A DNA stretch of 64,000 nt from Megamerina dolium (Eukaryota; Arthropoda; Insecta; Diptera; Megamerinidae): positions 24,823,253 through 24,887,252 of the forward strand of contig OY978525.1 of assembly GCA_963854835.1 (NCBI GenBank), written 5' to 3'. Below are positions 47,826-60,315 of this stretch, one piece after another (position 1 is the stretch's first letter; each line of letters opens with the position of its first letter). The position numbers and the translations under genes were made by a program. A model generated the notes under the pieces. That model worked only from the letters and a program-made list of their open reading frames with translations. It searched no databases and had not been told where the DNA came from.

Positions 47826-48542
47826 GGGGTTACACCACTGTAGAATTTTCAAAAAATGAAAAAACATTTTTTTATCTTAAATAGTCATTAATAGTCTCAA
47901 AAATAATATACTAAAGGATGGAAGGCGGGAAAAATGTCCAAGTGTCTGAATTTCGAGTTTTGCCGCAAGACGTCTGAGGTATTCTCCAAGCACCTTTAAA
48001 CTTTAAACGCGTTTTTCTCGAAACCACTTTTTTTGAGCTGGCCGAAAACATAACTCGAACAAATCTTAACCGATTGATTTGAAAATGTTTACAATACATT
48101 TAAAATCGTTTTCTTCACCGACGTACGTAGGGGTTTTTTGAAATTGTGCATATTTTTTTATTTATAAAAAATTTTTTGACGATTTTTTATGTGAAATTGC
48201 GAACTTTTTCTTCAAAAGGTCGCCATTTTACGAAATATCAATTAATCCAAAAACCCCTACGTACGTCTCTTGCTATTGTAATATGGAATCAAAAAATATT
48301 CGGTTTTTTGTTCCAGATTGAAAATTGTGGGCGCTAGGTTTCCGGCCGGTGAAAAAAACGTATCAGCGGGGAAATGCTGCACAGCCGCCATTTTGTTTTT
48401 GAATCGTACAACTTAATTGTTTTTTTGGACTTCAAGATTGACATTAAAAAATACTTTTTACAGAATTTGAATATCTCCTTTTGTTTGGCCTACGAAAATT
48501 CCCGAAATATGCCTTTTTTGTGCTCTACAGTGGTGTAACCCC
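47826..48542. mobile_element. piggyBac-like MITE with TTAA duplications
   Basis: 717 bp, ends GGGGTTACACCACTGTAGA perfectly inverted over 19 bp, flanked by TTAA on both sides (47822-47825 and 48543-48546), the target typical of piggyBac. An inner pair of 18-bp perfect inverted repeats, ACGTACGTAGGGGTTTTT at 48121-48138 and its complement at 48249-48266, forms a second stem. No transposase. Class inferred from the TTAA sites. Confidence 0.88.
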
Positions 48543-48546
48543 TTAA

Positions 48547-50649
48547 AAACTTGTTTGAATGTGTTGAAATTGCTATTTTCTGTTTAAATATTAAAAAACA
48601 TATGTGTAAATAGTCTTTCAGTATGAAACTTGTCACAAGAAACCTTTAACTTCCGAATTGCAATTTTTGAAAAATAATGTTGAGAAATTCCGTAATTTAA
48701 AAACAAATACTTTCGAAGAAATGTGGCTGAATTTATCTTCGGCTAGACTGAAGGAGACCTCTGGCAAATTTTAACTATCAGAAAAATGTACAATGGCTGA
48801 AATTTGTCCTTCTGCCGAATCGGAAGTCAAAAGGCGATTTTATTCACAGAATGCCAACGCACTAAACAATGAGTTACAGTACCACTTGGCTAATAATTTC
48901 ACAAGTCTTCTTTGATTTTCAAACCAATCTCGACATTGTTTAAAAAAAAACGGGATCTGCAATAGACACGACATTGGAAACCCTTATCCACAAGTAGCAT
49001 AAAAACAGTACTCTCGAAAAATCAACATATCAAATAAATTGCATAAATTATTCATTTTGAAATTACATATTTGTTTAATTGGATTTTGTTTACATGTAAT
49101 TTTATATTTGTCTACCAGAGCAACAAAAAAAAAATACAAATAAAAAATCTCCCTCTTAATGCAATGAGAATGTTTCATAAGATGTCACCTCAATCGATGT
49201 ATACATGTGTATATACATTTCTACTCGTTATAACATAGGAGAGAGTCTATGAGATAACACAAGAGCAAGATCAAGAATGATTGACATGGGATGGCGCCAT
49301 TACATGTTACATAAATATTACTCATCAGATTATTCACGCAAGCAAGAATCGAAGAACAAATCATTCGTTACAATATACAAGAAAGCAAGTACCCACCCAT
49401 GCAAGAGTACATACACGCATATATAAACACGCAATTTTATCATAATAATGATATAACAATAGCAACAATAAATAAAAGCAACTATAATGCTGATGATAAT
49501 AATAATAATAGAAAAATGCAATAAAAATTGCATTCATTACAAAGCATATTATGTATTCATGTCAACACTTCCACACTATGCTTGCTTGCGTACAAAAAAT
49601 AAACAACAATAGCACTGAATATATGACATCAATTTGCATTGGATAAATAATACACAATATGAAAAAAAAAAGAATGGCAAGACAACACAACAGAAGGCAC
49701 ACTTTGAATTGCAAATAAAAAAATATGAAAGAGAAAAAAAGAGAGGAAATATACACGCACAAGTAACTACACAGAAATATAAATTAAAATTCTATGCACG
49801 TAACAGTGCTAATAAAGAAAAAACAGCAAATTGCAAAAGGCACACGACGTTAAAGAAAGTTTCATCTCCTTACATGAAGACAAATTGTTACCAACAAGCA
49901 GTTAATGCTGACATAAATTTGCTCATACAATAATCGTTTAGTCTGATCTGCAAGTCATCACACATTATTATGCATTTTCATTTTAGTCTTTAGTTTTATA
50001 TGCAATTACTACTAGATGAAAATGTGCACATCGATGACCACACCCTAATAATTAGTTTCAAATGATCATACACAGAAGGTGCTAAAGAAAATCAACTTTT
50101 TTTTAATCTATTTCGTTTTTTAATGGTACGATACATTAATCGCAATCACGTGTCATTTTTTTCTTCCTCTTTTGTAAGAAATACAAGTGAAATGTCAGAA
50201 ATAAACTTAAAGTAATAATGCGCTGGCTGTGCTACCACATTTCAAATAAGAATCACGGTCACGAAAAAAAAAAAACAATAAATACAATTCCCAAAAAAAA
50301 ATAGTTCATTTACCTCTTTATAGCATTTTCTATTTCACTCAATGTACGTACGATATACCGTTTTTTTCGAGAAAGGTGCTGGTAATGTGAAGTGAGGTGA
50401 GGCGAGGCGTATAAGAAAAATAGGAAAATTGTTGATTGTTAATAGTGAAATGGATAGAGAGAGAAATTAAAAATAAAATCAAATCGGATCAACTAAATAA
50501 ATAAAATTGAAGTGCATAATAGAAAATAAGATAAAAATAAACCATTTCAAATGCATGATATGAACTCATACATGTACAAAATACATACAAAGTGAGGACT
50601 CCGTTACATTATTTCATTATTTACACTAGTCGACAGCTAAAAATACTCA
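48547..50649. other. intron sequence, one doubtful splice-like site
   Basis: AT-rich, no gene. On the minus strand a pyrimidine-rich stretch ending ACATTACCAG (about 50383-50392) and a GAGGTAAAT donor near 50313 could frame a small non-coding exon, but support is weak. Confidence 0.25.
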
Positions 50650-50972
50650 TTGATGCAACCATTTTTTTTAATTGATGGTAGCCAATTTTATAAAAACATC
50701 AAATTTGTAGGGGAGCTCCTCCAGGGAGTGGAGATAGGAGTTAAATGTATTTGGAGAATCTCCACATATCTCACCGCTCTAAGGGTGATACCTGGGCTGC
50801 TATAAAATTATATATCGGGGAGCTTCCCGAAGGAGTGAAGATAGAGTGTGAGTCTGGAGGAAATGTTGGGGAGGGAAAACACATTAAACCGCTCTAATGG
50901 CGATTCCTGGAAAGCTAAAGGATTATATGTCGATTTTTAGAGATGTTTGCGTTCATTTTATATGGGAGTCCC
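50650..50972 (+). repeat. foldback-family monomers, left of LINE
   Basis: Forward monomers with GGGGAGCTCCTCCAGGGAGT, GGAAATGTTGGGGAGG, GGCGATTCCTGG and TTCATTTTATATGGGAGTCC. Interrupted at 50972 by the LINE and resuming at 52451. Confidence 0.65.
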
Positions 50973-52450
50973 AAGGAAGTAAAGTATCTAGGTGTCATCC
51001 TGGATAACAAGCTGACATGGAATAGTCACGTCGATGACAAGATCCAGAAGATCAGGCGGGTATTGCATCAGTGTAAAGTGTTCGGTCTCATGTAGGGAAT
51101 TACTCCCAGAGCAGTGCATTGGATCTACACAGCGATGGTAAGGCCCTTAATAGGGTATGCTACTGTGGTCTGGTGGCCTAAGGTCACACAAAAGACTGCG
51201 AAAAGCAAGTTAGATAGGGTGCAAAGAATGGCTTGTATTGGGATTACCGGAGCTATCCGGACGCCCCCAGTAGAAGCATTGTAAGTCTTTCTGGGGCTGC
51301 TGCCATTGGACTTGCATATTATGAAGTCGGCGGCATTAACAGCATTACGTCTGAAGACAACCAATAATTGGTATGGATTCAGCACGGAGATAGGGCACAG
51401 GGGCATCCTGTCACTGTTATATAGCAGTGTAAAGGAGGCACAAATGTCGATGGAAGGAATGGGTAGGCTGAAGATGACCGAAAAGTCACCCAGAACACTA
51501 ATTGAAGACGGCCTCACACATGATGTATCTGAGAAAAATGACATCAGTATTTTTACAGATGGTTCATTAATAGATGGCATGGCGGGTGCTGGAATCTTCT
51601 CTGAAGAATTGGGACTGGTATACACTCTGAATCTGGGAAGATACGTATCGCTCTATCAAGCAGAAATACTTGGTCTAATGCATGCGCTAGACCATCTACT
51701 GGATGGAAAGGTGCAAGGTAAGAAAATCTTGCTAGCACTCGATAACCAGGCGGTGGTCAGGCGACTGCAACAACCTACGGTATCTTCTAAGTTAGCGCTT
51801 AACGTAGTAATGCGATACTCTTATGTGGGTGAAGGGACACATTGGTATAGAACAAAACGAAGCTGCAGACGCCTTGGCTAGACAAGGATCTGAAGCTGAA
51901 TTTTATGGACCGGAACCAGTAGTTGCTCTTAGCGACGGGACGGTGAAGGCAAATGGTCGAAGAGTGGATAAAGAAACTCCATCTCACGAGATGAGAGAAC
52001 TTATCCACTTGTAGACAGGCAAAGGCTTCGTTGAGGCTATCAAAGGGCAGTGAATCGGGGAGGGAATCTAGGACGGTTAACTCTAAGCTGGTTGACTGCA
52101 TTAATAACTGGGCATAGCAATTTCAGGTACCATCTCAGCAAGATGGGTCTTGTTAGAGGGGAGGATGCTGATATTTGCAGATTATGCATGGAAGAGGCAG
52201 ACAGCGGCGCACATAGTGTGCCAGTGTCCTGCATTGGCAAGCAGGAGGATGTGCACACTGGGTCGCCAATTTATTGATCAACTCGAAATGTGGAACATAC
52301 CCCACAAAGAATTACTTGAAATAACGCGTTGTTATTATGAGGAAGGAAGTAGAAGAATTCTGCAACCGAACAAATAATTAACACAAGATCTGAGGGACGA
52401 AAGGGGACCCATAAAAGTGGTCTGATTCGGCTAATCCCTAAAATATATAT
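50973..52450 (+). mobile_element. 5'-truncated non-LTR retrotransposon with RNase H domain
   Basis: Begins inside ORF2 just after the polymerase core (EVKYLGVILDNKLTWNSHVD) and continues ITPRAVHWIYTAMVRPLIGY, with a stop after GLM. It goes on to a recognisable RNase H domain: ISIFTDGSLIDGMAGAGIFS (first Asp), SLYQAEILGLMHALDHLLDG (Glu), ILLALDNQAVVRRL (second Asp) and, after a frameshift near 51825, MWVKGHIGIEQNEAADALAR (last His and Asp). A degenerate C-terminal zinc-knuckle-like region follows. It ends in AAATATATAT and is flanked by 12-bp direct repeats TATGGGAGTCCC (50961-50972, 52451-52462). Dead copy. RNase H at this place points to an I/Loa/R1-type clade. Confidence 0.85.
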
Positions 52451-52569
52451 TATGGGAGTCCCACCAAGGAGTGGAGAGAGGAGACATGTACGTTGCAAAA
52501 ATATGTTGAAAACAAAAGGTTAATAGGGGTCGGTCATACATTTCAGCGGGTAATTATGGAGTGATGGTG
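52451..52569 (+). repeat. foldback-family monomer, right of LINE
   Basis: Continues the interrupted monomer with CCACCAAGGAGTGGAGAGAG, TTAATAGGGGTCGGTCATAC and ATTTCAGCGGGTAATTATGG. Confidence 0.6.
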
Positions 52570-53200
52570 ATGATGATGTGAATGTAGGCCAAGTGGCACC
52601 AATAGAGTGGCACGCACTAAAACACTCAGGCTATGAAGCCCATTGCATTTAAAGCTCAGGGAAATGGGAGATAGTAGGATGGGAAAGGAAGAAAGACTAT
52701 AGAAAGTGGGAGGGGTTGGTACAGGGGTTTTAATTTTCTTCCCGAGAGAATTTTCTAGATTCTTTAGCAAATCTTAATATCTCCCCCGGGGCTAGAGAAT
52801 GGAATTTATCCATTCTCATTACATCTGAGCCAAAGATGCGTAATCTTGCTCGAACGAAGGCAGGGCAAACACAGAGGAAATGCTCGGTGCTGTCTCCGCC
52901 TCCAAACAAGATGTACATATTTGGATCTCCAATGATACCTATTTAGCCATATGCTGTCCCCATGGATTATGTCCTATGATGATAACGACCATTAGGTGAA
53001 CATCTTTCCTTGCAAGTTTCAAAAGAAAGTTCGACAGCTTTTTGTTCGGACGCATCACAAAACACTTGGCAGTTTTGCAGCTTTCAAGGCTGGACCATCG
53101 GTCATTATGTAGGTTCCTAACATAATTGTTGATCCAGGTCATGATACCTGTGGAACTGCTAATTTCGTTTTGCAACCGAAATTGGCTTCATCTTACAATC
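52570..53200 (-). mobile_element. non-LTR retrotransposon 3' relic (minus)
   Basis: Minus strand encodes RWSSLESCKTAKCFVMRPNK and then LLKLARKDVHLMVVIIIGHN (52939-53175). After a stop or frameshift it continues STEHFLCVCPAFVRARLRIF and then SLAPGEILRFAKES. This is the C-terminal zinc-finger end of ORF2 (C-x-x-C, H-F-L-C-x-C-P). A different lineage from the RNase H element beside it. Confidence 0.75.
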
Positions 53201-53453
53201 ATGAACAATTTTTGAGATAAGTTTTGAGTTCTCAAGGGACCTCCAGGGTGGCCTCAAATAGCACACGAAATCGCAAATTTTTTTACTACATAATGATTGT
53301 GCTTGAATTATTCAACGATTTTCTTCCGATATTTCATATATGACAAATCCCATTCCATGGCTACAAAAGCACACGAAATTGTAATTTTTTGTTTATGAAA
53401 TGAAATGGCAATTCTTGAAGTATTCGAGAATTTTTTCACACTAGATACAACAA
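53201..53453. repeat. satellite-like array, left of LINE
   Basis: Units of roughly 110 bp with ATGATTGTGCTTGAATTATT, CGATTTTCTTCC, TATGACAAATCCCATT, ACACGAAATTGTAATTTTT and so on; continues beyond the LINE at 54966-55270. Confidence 0.6.
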
Positions 53454-54965
53454 GAAGAAGAACAACAAAGCTGCAGGTGCTGATGGCCTGCCTGCCGAGT
53501 TGTTTAAGACCGGAGGCGATGAGCTGCTCACCCGCATGCACCAGCTCATAAGCAGAATATGGTCGGATGAAAGCATGCCTGATGATTGGAGGCTCAGTGT
53601 TCTTCTGTCCTGTACATAAAAAAGGAGACCCCACAATTTGCACCAACTACCGTGGAATAAGTCTCCTGAGCATCGCGTACAAGGTTCTATCGAGCGTACT
53701 GTGTGAAAGATTGAAGCCTATGCTCAGCAACCTGATTGGACCTTATCAGTGTGGCTTCAGACCTGGTAAATCCACCATCGACCAGATTTTCACACTGCGC
53801 CAAATCCTGGAGAAGACCCAAGAAAAACAGATCGACACACACCACCTATTTGTTGATTATAAAGCCGCTTTCGACAGTCCGGTAAGGGATTACCTCTACG
53901 CAACAATGTCTGAGTTCGGTATTCCTGCAAAGCTCATTCGACTTTGTAGAATGACACTGCATAACTCCCGTTGTGCAGTGAAAATTGGGAAGGACCTCTC
54001 CGCACCGTTTAATACCGAACGGGATTTCAGACAAGGTGATTCGTTATCGTGCGACTTCTTCAATCTTATTATGGAGAAAATAATACGAGCTGCTGATCTA
54101 CGACATAATGGCACTATCTTCAACAAAAGTGTCATGCTGTTAGCGTATGCCGACGATATTGACATAATCGGCATGAACACGCGAGCAGTCAGTGCAGTAT
54201 TCTCAGAGTTGGAAAGAGAGTCGCGTCGGATGGGTCTCACGGTGAACGAGGGCAAGACGAAGTATCTAGTGTCAACAAACAAAGAGTCCCGGCGTCTTGG
54301 ACAGCACGTCACTGTTGACAACTACGCTTTTGAAGTAGTAAGGGACTTTGTCTATCTTGGAACCAGCATTAACAGCAGTAATGACGTCAGCTTGGAGATC
54401 ATGCGTAGAATAACTCTTGCTAACAGGTGTTACTTTGGGCTGGGTAAGCAATTGAGAAGTCGAGCCCTCTCTCGAAGAACGAAAACTACACTCTACAAGT
54501 CTCTCATCATGCCTGTCCTAACATATGGCGCTGAAGCCTGGACAATTTCCACCTCGGATGAGCGAATACTTGGAGTTTTCGAGAGAAAAGTCCTACGCAA
54601 GATCTTTGGACCTATTTGCGTTGGTGGCGAGTACCGAATAAGGTACAACGATGAGCTGTACGAGCTGTATGCCGATATTGACATAGTAAAGCGCATCAAA
54701 ATCCAGCGGCTGCGCTGGCTAGGTCATGTCGAGCGAATGGAAGAACACGCTCCAGCTAAGAAGGTGTTATATTCGGAACCCGCTGGAGGACGACGCAAAA
54801 GAGGAAGACCAAACCTCCGGTGGAAAGACCAAGTACTGGAGAACCTGACGGCGCTTGGAATTTCTAACTGGCGCCAGCTAGCGAAGAACAGAGATGGCTG
54901 GCGAAGCATGTTATTTTCGGCCTAAATCGATATTCGGTTGTTATGGCCACATAAGTAAGTAAGTA
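53454..54965 (+). mobile_element. 5'-truncated non-LTR retrotransposon
   Basis: Flanked by exact 11-bp direct repeats AGATACAACAA (53443-53453, 54966-54976). Starts within the reverse transcriptase, lacks the endonuclease and ends in a (TAAG)n-type tail just before the right repeat. Contains the RT pseudogene at 53462-54925. The C-terminal block (RWLGHVERM, then GRRKRGRPNLRW) and the microsatellite tail suggest an RTE-like element. Clade is an inference. Confidence 0.87.
53462..54925 (+). pseudogene. non-LTR reverse transcriptase, truncated, one frameshift
   Basis: The reading from 53462 (NNKAAGADGLPAELFKTGGD, then MPDDWRLSVL) passes a single-base frameshift near 53595-53605. It continues as CPVHKKGDPTICTNYRGISL, HHLFVDYKAAFD (motif A), LIMEKIIRAADLRHNG, LLAYADDIDIIG (motif C, both catalytic Asp kept) and the C-terminal RWLGHVERMEEHAP and GRRKRGRPNLRWKDQV, ending TAA at 54923-54925. 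About 450 residues remain in the longest frame. The related copy at 31.2 kb is far more decayed, so this is a younger insertion. Confidence 0.88.
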
Positions 54966-55270
54966 AGATACAACAAATCTCATTTCTTGGACCAAAATAG
55001 TGCACTAAGTGCTAATTTTTTAACATTGAAATTGTTGTTTTTGATTTATTCGAGGATCTTCTTCACTCCCAAATGGCATATGAAATGGTAATTTTTTAGC
55101 TATAAAATGATTGTCTTGAAATCTTCGAGAATTTTTTTCACACAAGATATGACAAATCTGGTCGCCTGGCTCCAAAGACTCCACCAAATGGTAATTTTTC
55201 GAATTCATAATGGTTGTTCTTAAATTATTCAAAGATTTTCTTTAGTCCAGATATAACAAATCTGTTGATT
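54966..55270. repeat. satellite-like array, right of LINE
   Basis: At least two further units: AAATGATTGTCTTGAAATCT / AATGGTTGTTCTTAAATTAT, TTCGAGAATTTTTTTCACAC / TTCAAAGATTTTCTTTAGTC and ACAAATCTG. Period about 110-120 bp. Confidence 0.6.
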
Positions 55271-57919
55271 CATTTATTCATTCAATTGAGCATGTTTCTC
55301 ATCACTAAAGAACATTGAACAATCGAAATTTTATCAAATAAATATCATTATGGCAATTGGATCATAATTTCTTTTTCATTTTAAATATAATGGACGTTTT
55401 TTCACTCGCAATTTTTTGTACCGTTTGTATGTAAAAAATCGAGACTCGTTAAACGAGTGTAGAAAAATGTGCGGTATTACCAGACGCAAATTAAAAGAAA
55501 CGATATATTTCTATAAAACTTTTGAAAAATGTAGAAATTAAACTAATCAAGTACGATGAAAGTGAGAATCTTTCATAAATATGATATCATATCTTTCAAC
55601 AACTTTCAATGCGATAGCTTTACTATGCATATACACACACACGCATTTTGCTATCATCCACTTAGAACACATGTATAAATAACATAATAAAGCAACAACA
55701 AAATTGTAGCTAAAAAATGAGCGTACAATTTCTTCAATTAGATTAATAAAAAATTTAAAAATAAAAGTATACGAGTACTCGTATATAGTAAATAACTACA
55801 AGGTAACATTAACTATGGCAAATGAACACAATATAAGCGGCTACACACAATGGTCGTCATTGTCATTTTTGTTTGCATACAAATACGACTACACACAAAT
55901 AAAACAAATGATGAAAACCTACAACTAAGTCAAATTGATATATGATATCATAAGACAAGTACTCGTACTCGCGGCGGCATACATGTAGAGGTACACACAC
56001 AATAGACACATTACACAGTCTATTGGATGGACATTGCTTTTTTTTTATAGTACAATGAAATTAAATTAAAATAAACGTCGCGACAGTAACGTCAATTTTA
56101 ACGTCAACGAGCCAGAAAGTGACACTATCTACATTAGTTAGCAGTATCGAGTACAAAAAAAGCACATATTACTAACTTATGGGTATTAATATACATATAT
56201 GAAAATGAATGCATAGCACAGAGAGAGAGCGAAATACCAAAGTGCGTAATGTTTTATAAAAAAAAGAAGAAAATGTCCAAAGCAATACAAAACACACAAG
56301 GGTCACACACATTTTCATCATTATTGAATTAAGAGAGACAGACAAAAAGCAAAGAAATAGGAATTTCAAATATTTTTTTACTTATACAGTGTTGTACAAA
56401 ATATATGTCATCATTATTTCTGCTTTACAGCTACACATTGTCGAGATATACTTATCACAATGAGTTCCCACTGTTTTTCAATTCCTGGAGGAACATTTTT
56501 TATTTAAATATTTTTTTTTTTTTTTGCCATAATTCTTAATTATGAACATTTAGTTGATATACGTATTAAATCAACCCTGTTCGATCTGTGGATTATGACA
56601 ATAAAAATAAAATGAAAAATAAGTGTAGCAAAATTTTGTGTTAATATTATGCAACACCAGTTTGTTTAATCAATCCTTGCATTTACAATTATATTTTAAT
56701 GTGAGTCAAGTTCAACTTTAACGAGCTGTCGTTAAATTGCACTTATTGCGTTCGATCTTAATTGCTTTCAGGTTAACCAGTTAATAATCATTTCCCTCAA
56801 GAAATTAGAGCTATTTATAGGCTCTCTGACAACACTGTCGAATCTCTCTTTTTATAGCAAAAATTATTGCCTGCCATCTGTCATTTTGATTGACAGATAA
56901 AGTTTTGTCAGTGGCAATATTTGTGTGTGGGCATTTTTTATCTTGATAAAAGCATTTGAAAGATGGCGTCAAACAAATATGTTCACTGCATTAAAAACTC
57001 AAAAAGACTGCAAAAAGTTGATGAAGAAAAGCGGAAAAGGAAAAAAAACACCCAATTTTTTTTCGTTCAATTTGAAGATATTGGCACAACAAACTTTTAC
57101 TATAAATGAAAAATTGGCTGTCAAATTAGCCAACTGACAGTTCATGATGGCAATATTTGTCAAGATAATTGTTCTGATAATTATTGCTTGCTATGAGCAA
57201 AATTCGGCCTCCATTGGCAATATGTTGCCTGATAGAATTATCAAGATGAAAACGTTTGCCTGTGGAGACGCTCTGTTCTTGTTTCGTACTGATCTTTGCA
57301 CATTCCATTACCAGGATCATCAATATATGCGAATTTTGAAAGACTAAAAGTATTTATTGATATTAATATAATCGTCTATTTGAAATAAAATTTCTTTTAT
57401 TGAAAAGTTAGAATCGATTTATTTGACATATGTCCCATGTAAAATCTAAACTTTGACTATAACCAGGGGCATTGAATTATTCAAACTCATTTTTCCTTAT
57501 TTCTTGTCATATTTTTTAGGACGATATTAAAATGTGTTTTTCAGAAAACTTCGTAAATTATGAAAGAACCTAGAATAAACAAGCTCTAAATGGAATTTTT
57601 ACTACTATTCTCTGGGGTTTTATGCATTTTTTTAGTGATTTGTGTAAATCTGTAATTCTCAACTAGCTCAAATTTGTTCCATTCGTTTGATTTATTATAT
57701 AGTATTATCCATATTATTTAAACTGAACTAAGTCTCTGGAATCTCGGATCGTCGAGAAGACCTCTAAGTTCCGGACATTTAATACATTTCGTAAAGGATT
57801 GATACAACTTTAGGCTCGTTGGAAAACCGACTTTCAATTGTGTTAGTTGGGTGTAAAAATAAAATAAAAAAATAAAAAAATTCGGGATATTTTATAATTT
57901 TGTTTTTATAAAGACCTGG
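55271..57919. other. intron sequence, no gene recognised
   Basis: AT-rich with (CA)n, GAGAGA and T-tracts. Around 56870-57180 the word GGCAATATTTGT occurs twice with TGACAG stretches nearby, perhaps an old small inverted-repeat element, not delimited. Confidence 0.3.
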
Positions 57920-58990
57920 CGGCTAAAATAGTGAATAGTGTTTATAGCACCGAAACTGTAACAGCGAATTACAGGGGAATTTTGGTTTGGTCTATTTCGG
58001 TCCAGTATTTTCGATGTCACAGAAGCACCTCGCGCTGTCCGTCGTCGGAAATGTGTTTCATGGGCCCGTTACAGTTACAACTGATTTTGCGCAATTTCAG
58101 GCAACGACGCACTGCGCAAACAGGTAGGCCTATGGTCGAAAATGTCGATAAAATCATGGAAATGATAGAAGTGGACTGGTATGTTAGCATTAGCAATCCC
58201 CTCCCAGGACCTAAAGATCGACCACAAAGCAGTTTTACATCTTTTGCATATAGCTGAATTCAAAAAGAATCCAGTGTCACACGAATTGACGCAAAAAACA
58301 TAAAGGATCAAATTCCCATCTGCAAAACCTTGGCCAAACGGAATAAATCGACCCATTTCTTAAACGGATGGTGACTAGAGAGGAGAAATGGATTATATGC
58401 GAAAATTTTTTTGTGATCGCGCTCAAAACTCTCGCCGTATATGGGCGAACGGCCAGAAGAGCTTTGATGTGCTTTTGATGGTGAATAAGGTACGAAATCC
58501 TATACTATAAGCTTCTCCCACATGGCCAAACAATAAAATTGGACTCTATCGTCTACAATTGAACCGTTTAAAGTTAACGACTGACCAGAGACGATCAGAA
58601 TGCGCCAACAGGAGAGGTTAGAACACAGGCCAGATCACAGACGCGTATAGTTATACGACAGAAACTATGGGAGCTTGGTTGACGAATTTTGATGCATCCA
58701 AATTATAGTTTGGACCTGGCAACAAGCACTTAACATATTTTTTCAGCACTGCAAAACTTCATTAGTGGTAAAAAATTAGCATCAAAAAGTTTTTAATCAA
58801 TTTTAAATGAACTATGCGCTACAAGGTGTAAGTAAAATTCTAACTACATAGGTTTCTTATATCAGAGTTTGAAATTGAGTTTCAGAAACAAGCAAAAAAA
58901 TGTTCGAATGTTCAATTTTGAAACATTTTTTCATGTTCCATCATCGTTAATGGAGTGTCTCAGTTTGAACAGTTTTTGCACAGCACTGTA
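57920..58990 (+). mobile_element. mariner relic (plus strand)
   Basis: Transposase can be followed through many frameshifts: GRPMVENVDKIMEMIEVDWY near 58120, KNIKDQIPICKTLAKRNKST near 58300, RRNGLYAKIF (relatives E-K-W-I-x-Y, first catalytic Asp region), ARRALMCF-type text, RLKLTTDQ near 58590, then FFSALQNFISGKKLASKSF near 58750. The D-N-A-x-P-H block is lost. Different lineage from the 31-32.8 kb mariner by its N-P/R-P-M-V-E-N-V-D-K block. Confidence 0.75.
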
Positions 58991-59669
58991 GGCAAAACCG
59001 CACATCTGCAATTTGAATAAAAGTGTGAAAACATTTGCAAAAAAACATTACGAATTTGACAATTTGCCCAAGAATTCAAAAAAGCGTTCCACTTTTTAAT
59101 TGTTGAAATACAGAGATAATAGGTTTAATTAAAAAAATTCTTATTTTAACAATTCAAATTCAAAATTTTGAGTTTTTGAAAATTTTTAAAAATATGATTT
59201 TAAGTGAAATTCAGTACATGTCAGATATTTTCAATAATTTCATGCTAGTCAAACATTTAATCGAACGATTTCAATTAAACGCATCTCCAATGACATAATA
59301 TTTTCTCATTTCGGTCACCCTATACAAACACATGTACCTGCCACTACACTTGACAGACAATAAACTTACTTGTACAAGAGTAGTATATAAAATTCTTCTA
59401 AAATGTTCACATGTATTCATATGTAAATATTTACAAACAAACAACATAATATCAACGACAACGACGATAACCAACAACAGCAACAACAATGATATTTAAC
59501 ACATTTTTTAAGAGAATACTATACAAGCAAAACGAAATTAAATAAATAAAGAGTAGAAGAAAATAACGTGCCAACAAAAACAAAAAAAGTCAAAGATAAA
59601 AAACACACCCAAATGTGTGAATGTCGTTACGAAATATTGATCAGCCAGTGAGTGGTGTCAAATATTTCA
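58991..59669. other. intron sequence, no gene seen
   Basis: AT-rich, with AAACA/CAACAA-rich stretch near 59440-59490. A GTAAGT on the minus strand near 59363-59368 has no evident exon. Confidence 0.3.
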
Positions 59670-60130
59670 AGTAGAGTTGTATTTAGAAATGTCAAATCAA
59701 TCTTTCGATAACGGGGAAGCAATCATATTATTCTTGAATTATACTAGATTATTTCGAGACTCGAAAAAGCAACTGTTCGAATAAAATCTTATCAATTAAA
59801 ATATTTGTGGTTGGTGGTATTGAAGAAACCCACATTTCTCGCTATATGACTTAATAACGGAATCAATTAGTTGGTACAATTATATGAATATAACGAAGAA
59901 GCCTTAACTTTGTGAAATCGACGTTTCGATAACGATAATGCAATGCTTCTGAGAACCGCCAATTTTCTTGGTGTTCGATTATTGCGAGACTTGATTCAAC
60001 AATTTGATTAGAGTTGCATTTAGAAATGTCAAATCGATCTTTCAACAAAGCATTAGCAATGTTATGGAGATTCTCGAATTACTCGCGTACTCGATCATTT
60101 GAAGACTCGAATAAGCAACTGCTCAACAAA
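59670..60130. repeat. direct repeat, two copies about 340 bp apart
   Basis: Copies near 59668-59800 and 60006-60140 share AGAGTTG-ATTTAGAAATGTC, AAATC-ATCTTTC, a TTCTTGAATTA/TTCTCGAATTA stretch, GAGACTCGAA or GAAGACTCGAA and AAGCAACTG. Intervening text holds related words (TTCGATAACG, GCGAGACTTG). Confidence 0.55.
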
Positions 60131-60315
60131 AATGGTGTCGACTGAAAACCATTATAACATAGTTGGAATTTAAGAAAATTCATGTACGTTCATTTATCTC
60201 ACTATACGACATCGTAAAAGTTGGACGTAATACGTAAGACACAACCTCCTTTTAGCCGAGTAGCGAAACATTGTAATGCGTTAATCAAAACAGTGTCTTA
60301 ATAAAAAAATTCTTA

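Noticed and set aside
50314..50382. Small minus-strand exon between TTACCAG and GAGGTAAAT
   Set aside because: Signals are only fair and nothing ties it to hts; kept as a note.
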